From positions 8,720,815 through 8,784,814 of the forward strand of contig JAGGNK010007448.1 of NCBI GenBank assembly GCA_017590115.1: DNA of 64,000 nt, written 5' to 3'. Positions 58,311 to 64,000 of the stretch are shown in pieces. The notes under the pieces are model-generated. The model made no database searches and had not been told where the DNA came from. It saw only the letters and a list, made by a program, of their open reading frames with translations. Source of the stretch: Montifringilla adamsi (Eukaryota; Chordata; Aves; Passeriformes; Passeridae). Within the stretch, counting starts at the first letter, position 1. Every line of letters starts with the position of its first letter. Position numbers and translations under genes: made by a program.

Positions 58311-58391
58311 ACAAAACATCCAAGTGATTATGAAATGTACATTTAAGCACAAGTAACTTGACAGCTTGTTTTCTTTTTTTTTTTTCCCCCG
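58311..58391. repeat. Duplicated element, copy A
   Basis: This copy shares with 60268-60343 a 17-bp identical core AAATGTACATTTAAGCA, and about 85 percent identity by eye over some 60 bp (AAGTGATTAT before, AAG-AA-TTGACAG after). Both copies are followed by a T-run ending in CCCCC and preceded by a T-rich stretch. See the paired entry. Confidence 0.85.
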
Positions 58392-60199
58392 TGCAACAAT
58401 TCTCTATAAAGCACTCTTAAAATGTTTTAGGTTTTTTGGTGTTTTTTTTTTTTTTTGAGTATTTGCGCGTTCTCTCTGTTTTTTAACTGATAAAAGATTT
58501 TTACAAGCCAGAAAAAATTGGGAAAGGGGGAGAGAGAGCACAGGAACGTGGGGAGTCTGCTGACTTGTGGCGCGCCGGCGCCGTGCCCAGGCCCTGCCAG
58601 TTTGCTGCGAGCCCAGTGCCAGGAGCCAAGGGCAGCAGAGCGTGAGCACAGGGAGGTGGCTCCATCACAGTGACCATATATAGTCACTGGGATGAGATTA
58701 AACCCTTCACCTCCCCGGTGCCATCCCCACGGCCGTGAAGCCATGGTCAGGATCTGTTCATCGTGCTGGAGAAAATCCCTCTTTTTCCTCTGCAGCATCT
58801 CTCAGGGCTGCTCTGGATGGTCAGGGCTCCTCTGGATGGATGGGCTGGGGGACAGCAGCCAGGTGTTTTTCATCCTGGGGTGTCTGGGGGCTGCATTTCA
58901 GCCTGTGCAGGGAGCTGGGGGTTCAGTGGGGCTGAGGTGGAGGTGGGGAAGGGTCCTGCCAGCGCTGGCTCTGCTCCACGCAACGTTCCTGCCGTGGTAT
59001 CCACTGGGAAGCATATGGCAGCCTGGGATATATATATACATTTTGTGTGGGGGGACATGTTTTACATGCCAGTTCTCCCTGTCATAGGACAAACATTTAC
59101 ACTTGGATTATAGGAAGCATTAGGGAAACAGGAGAGAACATCAGTGCTTGCAGGGAGGCTGTAGGAGGGGCTGGGCAGTGGTGGCAGGGCAAAGGGGTGA
59201 TAATGTTCTGGCCCTCCTGAGCTTTATGGGGTCGTGCTGCACAGAGGTTTATTGAGGCATCAATAAAGGGTTGGTGTTTCACGGTGTGCCATGCAGAAGG
59301 CAATGGCCAGGTGCCCAAAGGAGATGGGGAGTGAGGGTTTATCCATTTGAAGGTGGGTAAAAGGATTTGATTTCCAAGGGGAGAGGCAGATGGGGTTTGC
59401 TGGGGGACTTCCAGTGGGGTGCATGAGCCTGGCTGCCCTGTGGGAGTGCAGACCCCTCCTGGCAGAGGCTCTGCTCCATGGCTGAGATCCTGTGGGATAA
59501 AATCCCCACAAGCAGGAGCGACCTCTCTCCATAGGTGCCCCTTCACTGGAAACCTCCCTCAGCACTGCACCAGCTGCAGAAACCTTAAAAGCTTTAAACC
59601 TGAGTAGGATAATAGGCATTTTGGTTGTTCTGTTGTGGCTGGAATCACATCCTCATGGCAAACCTAGGGATTATGATTTCCTAATGGGCATAAGGAGGCT
59701 TTGAATCCCTCTGACTGGATTTTCTCCCTTCTAAGAAGTTCTGATGGACTGGGAAGGAAAACTTTGTGGTTTTTGCAGCTGGTTTTTGCACCCTTGCAGC
59801 TGCAGCCTGGCCTCAGGGCAGGTGACAGAACCATCTCTCTCACTCATTTCTACAAACCAAAATTGTTTAAAACTTCATCTGTCTGCTCCCCAATTATCTG
59901 CTCCTTCTGTGCCTCCGTTTATCCATGCTAACATCATCAATACATGCCCATGCTTAATGAAACATTATTGCTTAGGTTTAATTGTCTTCTAATTAAGTAA
60001 AATAAAATTTTGCACGGCGGTTGCGGCAGCATCTTTCCTGTCTGGGAATTCTGCTGTGCTTGAGGTGCCTGAGCCCAGGGAGTGGTGACAGCCACAGCAG
60101 TGCCATTCCATGGAGAGGGGCATGGACAGCAGCAGCAGCCTCCTCCCCTGAACCTGCTGCTCCTCTCTGTCACCCTGGTTAAATCAGATTAATTGCCAG

Positions 60200-60201
<2 letters not shown>

Positions 60202-60225
<24 letters not shown>
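60202..60225. repeat. Poly-T tract (T24)
   Basis: An uninterrupted run of 24 T. On the minus strand this would be an A-tail to the right of copy B of the duplicated element, which could hint at a retroposed origin. Confidence 0.95.
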
Positions 60226-60230
<5 letters not shown>

Positions 60231-60267
60231 TAAACTGCATTTGGTAAAGCTGCTGGGGTAGTTTTTT

Positions 60268-60343
60268 CATAAAACTTCTAAAGTGATTATCAAATGTACA
60301 TTTAAGCATAAGAAAGTTGACAGGTTGGGGTTTTTTCCCCCCT
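60268..60343. repeat. Duplicated element, copy B
   Basis: Second copy of the element at 58311-58391, in the same orientation about 1.95 kb downstream. It lies about 40 bp after a T24 tract and ends in TTTTTTCCCCCC. Sequence shared beyond the core suggests a segmental duplication or two insertions of one short element. I do not recognise the family. Confidence 0.85.
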
Positions 60344-63300
60344 GAAAGCCACAGCGTGGGGTTGTGCTGAGCACCTGGGGAAAGGTGCCCCTGTTCAAAG
60401 TCAGGCAAGTGTACGTGCAAGTGTAGGGCTGATTTTTTGACTCTTGTCTGAGCACAGTTTCTACTCTTAATGCATCATTAACATGGTTTTCTGCATTTCA
60501 TTCAGTTCCCATTACAGCACTCAGTTCCGTCTGTTAATTTTGGTATGTTGATATTTTTGTTGTCAGCAGTTTTTTTCTTTCTTTCTTTTTTGAAGCATAT
60601 AAAAACCATTAGTGTGAAAGAAGATTAAAAAGATACATTACAATTAAAATGTTAATGAAATCGGCATCATACAACTTTTGAAACCATTTAGGCATTAATC
60701 TTTCTTGGTCTCATGTCCATTAACTCGGGCGATTCTTATTCCACACTGACCCCTGCTGAGAGAGTCGTGCTATAATTGGATTTTAAGAACTGGGGGGAAG
60801 GAAAAGGAGGGAGAGAGAAAAGCCTTGGAAAAAAGGGGAAGTTGGGAAGGTTGCCTTGGCTTTCTGCGTGGTGTCCATGGAAATGAACCCAACAAAACGC
60901 AGCCCTGTTGCTCCATCACTGTTCCCCCCAGGTCATGCCTGGGAATGTGGGAATGCCGGGGTCAGGGGCTGGGGCAGAGCCCTGGGGAGCTCCAGGAGCT
61001 CCAGGCTGGGCTCCTCCTGGGCTCTGGCTGTCACGGTGACCTTGGGCAGGACACGAGCACCAGACTCTGCTTTGGTTGATCCCAGTGTAACGTGAGCAGG
61101 GCCAGAGCAGGATGGTGAGAGGCCTTTTTAAGGCCCTGGGAGGAAGGGAATGGGAGAACAGCAAGGAATCGTTTGTCATTATTGCTTCAGCTTACCCCAG
61201 TTCCTCCAAAATAGTATTTCTGCATTTTATCTGTTTGGGTTTGGTTTTTTGTTTTTTTTTTTTATAAGAGGCTCTTTTTCAGCTTACACAATATTTGAAT
61301 TGGGACCAGCCCCCCTCCCCAGGCGAAAGAGGAGGATTGACTAATTCACAGGCTGTGTAGTGAATCCAACACCAGGACTTCCTGAGTCACCACACAGCTC
61401 CCAGGATCCGTGCCATGGCTGCATCAGGGCCATGGGCTGTGCTCAGCCCCTCCAGCCTCGCCGGGGCTCCAGCCCATCCAGAACACTCTGTGCTGCTCAG
61501 TCCCAGCCCTACACCCTCCTGGACACCTTCTCCGGAGCTTTGCCTGTGCTGCCCAAGAACTTTACACCCCCTGTGGGATGTTGGATCAACTGGGAAGGGC
61601 AGGTCCTTTAGGGAAAAGCAGTCCTTGCCAGCATGGGAACGGGGTTTGGGGTTTTTGGGAGGGCGGGTGTGCTGCTGTCCATGATGCACCTCAGGACTGG
61701 CTGAGCTGGAAGTCAAGGGATGAGCACATCCCGCCGAGGGAGGAGTGGAGTATCAGCCCAGCTTGTGTTTATGCTGCAAGCACAAATTTTTATTTAGATT
61801 TTTTTCTTTTTTTTTTTTTTAAAAAAGCAAAAAGCTGAACAGATCCGTGCCAGCCGCAGAGCTGCCGCCTCCCATCCGCTCACAGCATTCCGAGGCGGGC
61901 AGGAGAGGAGAGATGGCTGGTGCTGGGCTGGCCAGGGAGCCCAGTGGAGCTGAAACATCTGCAGGGCTGGGGGGAGCAGGAGAACACTGGGCTGGCAGTG
62001 GCCTGGGGCTGGGTTCACGCCGTGGGAAGCGAGGCGTGAAGCACAGAGCGTGCCGCTGGCACCGCATCACAGGCACCAGCGCCGGGCACCCCGGCTGGGC
62101 AAGGCTTCTTGGAGCTCTGCAGTGCCTCTGCACACACAGCACGGCCTGGGGTTTAATTGTTTTGCTCCCTTTTTATGTGGGTAAAAAAATATATAATAAT
62201 TTATGGTGGTGTTGTTTTGTTGTCGAGGCATCGCGTGAATTTATAACCTGAGAGAATTGGGGATGGGGATCCAAAATTGTCAAATAACGGCAGGGATGGG
62301 GGAGGCCTTGCCGGAGTGGGAGCCATCCTTGTGCCAGCTCAGCTGGTCAGATGAGCTGGGGGGATGTTCTGGCACAGGGGTACCCAAGGGGTGGTTTGTG
62401 CCTTTGGGTGAAACCAGCAGCATTTGTGCCAGTCAAGTTAAATGACTTTCCCTTGGGGGAAGGGAAGGTTCTATGTCCAGGAGGAGGGAGCAAGGAAAAG
62501 CAACCCTGGACATTCCCAGTGAATTGTCTGGCCCAGCACACAGGTGGGATTTCTAGCAGGGTGAATTTCTGTGCTGCAGGCTGAGTGAGAAGCACACCAG
62601 AATCAATATCTCAGTAGTCCAATAAAACCTGTGGGAATTTAATTTCAGCTCATTTCAAGTGATCTAATAACTGGCCTTTCAGATGACTGCTGGCTGTTTG
62701 GTTTCTTTGTGCAACTGTAAAAATGTAGGTGGAGCCCAGGGTACTTGCAGTGCTTTGGTTGGGCAGAGGGAGCCTCCATCCCAAGGTTTGCTCTGGGGTC
62801 AGGCAGTGAGGGCTGGGGTTTGGCTCTTGGTGCTTTTCAGATCCACTGATTCTAATTCCAGCTTGCAGCACTGATTTAGTGTCCATCACACCTCTGCAGT
62901 CCCTTGGGAGCCAGTGGGAGCTTCAGCAGAGCAGCTGGAGGTACCTGAGCCATGGGGTACCTTCATGAATATTTTTGCAATCAAATTTAGGAAGTTTCCT
63001 CATTTACCTTCCCCTTAAGATCCCAAACTGGCTGTTGCTTTGTTCATGAGTGCCTTAGGAGAGGTGTATCCTGCAGTAGTTGCTGACTAATTGCATTTGG
63101 CAAGAGAAACGATGCGGGAGGGAGGACTTAACTCTTTGTAGTGGGACAGGAGGGCAGCACAACTTGGAGGGGGTGGAGGAACCAGGAGAAGCTGCAGCCT
63201 GTGTGTGTCTGGTCCAGGCTGTCACCCCAGCACAGCTTGGCAGAGCATTGAGCTTAATTTTTTTGCTGGACCATCATGAAAACCCAGAGAACTCCAGTGG

Positions 63301-64000
63301 CACACTGGTGATGTCCACAGTGCAAAGTGTTGCAGGTGATTTGAAACAAAGATATTCCAGTGGCTTTTACCACTCTTCTGTAAAGTTCTATAGAGTGACA
63401 ACCATGATTTCTTCGTTCTTTTTCACACCTCCCAAGTGGTTTTTTTCCCTCCCCAAAATCCTGGAAGCACAGTTCAACTGCAGTGTATTTATGAAGCATC
63501 AGCAGTGATGCCAAGTGCCAGCCCCAGGGGAGCCGTGCTCCTGCAGCCTCCCCTGGCTGTGCCTGAGGGATTTGTGCTCTTTGGCTGCTTTGGTGTCCAC
63601 TCCCCACCCTGCAGCCTGCTCCTGACCTCTCCTGGGTGCCTCAGGAATGTTGTGTGAGACCCAGGGTGCAGCATGAGCAATGGAAATATTTGGTGCAGGC
63701 GGTTCCCACAGCCTGGTGCCCGCCCTGGCGCACGTGCCGGCAGCTCCGGTGTTTGCTAGGAGAAGTTTTCCCTCCTGGTGCCCAGGTGGTAGCTGCCCAG
63801 GTGACAGCAGGTGGGTTGGGAGCTTAGGAGTTGTGTCTGGTGGTACCACCCACCAGTGTGGATGGATATGTCAGTTTGGGGGAAAAAAAGGGGGAGATTT
63901 GCTGGCAGTTTTTGGAGAAAAACCCAACCTCCCAATGCTTGCAAACCCATCTGAGGAAGCCTGGGATGAGCTGTAGCAAGGAGCTGCTTTCAAAAGGTAT

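Larger units (their letters stand above)
55260..64000 (+). other. Presumed NACC2 intron 1; no exon recognised
   Basis: About 8.7 kb carry no recognisable coding exon. Homopolymer tracts are frequent: A15 at 57626-57640, T runs at about 58295-58309, 58374-58385 and 58443-58456, T24 at 60202-60225, and T-rich tracts at about 61251-61263 and 61808-61820. A duplicated element occupies about 58311-58391 and 60268-60343. A TATATATATA run lies at about 59028-59038. Assignment to NACC2 is synteny-based inference; intergenic DNA is the alternative. Confidence 0.4.

Noticed and set aside
1..64000. tRNA, rRNA, snRNA, CRISPR, prokaryotic operons or an intact retrovirus
   Set aside because: No diagnostic motif, repeat-spacer array, reverse-transcriptase frame or paired LTR was found on reading both strands; only truncated CR1 pieces are present.

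Overview
The window is vertebrate nuclear DNA, almost certainly avian. Several fragments match the 3' end of the bird CR1 LINE, including the stretch with 'ggttggaagggact' or its reverse complement and the 'gattctgtcattctg'-type tail. The genome looks compact, with spliced-gene architecture, CpG islands and no operon-like coding density. One protein-coding gene is unambiguous: TMEM250 (formerly C9orf69), a 139-residue membrane protein whose whole reading frame lies in one exon at 36420-36839 on the + strand.

From memory of tetrapod synteny, TMEM250 lies between LHX3 on its 5' side and NACC2 on its 3' side, all three in the same orientation. On that basis the left half (1-33 kb) would be the interval 3' of LHX3. 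The right part (about 40-54 kb) would be the TMEM250-NACC2 interval, and the GC-rich block after the assembly gap (54567 to about 55210) is the best candidate for the NACC2 promoter and first exon. The remainder would then be NACC2 intron 1. No LHX3 or NACC2 coding exon is visible, so this placement is inference.

Layout: 1-8.6 kb, AT-rich non-coding DNA. 8.6-10.1 kb, three CR1 fragments around a CpG-rich block. 11.66-11.85 kb, a local tandem duplication. 19.6-20.1 and 27.6-28.0 kb, orphan CpG-rich blocks. 22.7-23.4 and 31.15-31.56 kb, AT-rich blocks with dense homeodomain-type motifs. 32.9-33.1 kb, a minisatellite abutting the TMEM250 CpG island (33.12-33.66 kb), which carries an RFX X-box-like palindrome. 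33.8-36.3 kb, TMEM250 intron. 36.3-36.84 kb, coding exon with an overlapping upstream ORF. 43.1-43.6 and 46.0-46.8 kb, more CpG-rich blocks. 45.2-45.9 kb, a CR1 copy interrupted by a 22-copy, 21-bp minisatellite. 53.6-54.1 kb, A-rich simple sequence leading into a 457-bp N gap. 54.6-55.2 kb, a strong CpG island. 55.3-64 kb, non-coding, with a duplicated element of about 75 bp at 58.3 and 60.3 kb.

I found no rRNA, tRNA, CRISPR array or prokaryotic-type system. Most long open frames in the window are by-products of GC-rich or tandemly repeated sequence. The most interesting items are the uORF overlapping the TMEM250 start, the minisatellite grown inside a CR1 element, the nuclear-receptor-half-site-like minisatellite at the TMEM250 promoter, the duplicated element at 58/60 kb, and the clustered homeodomain and orphan CpG blocks in the presumed LHX3 neighbourhood.
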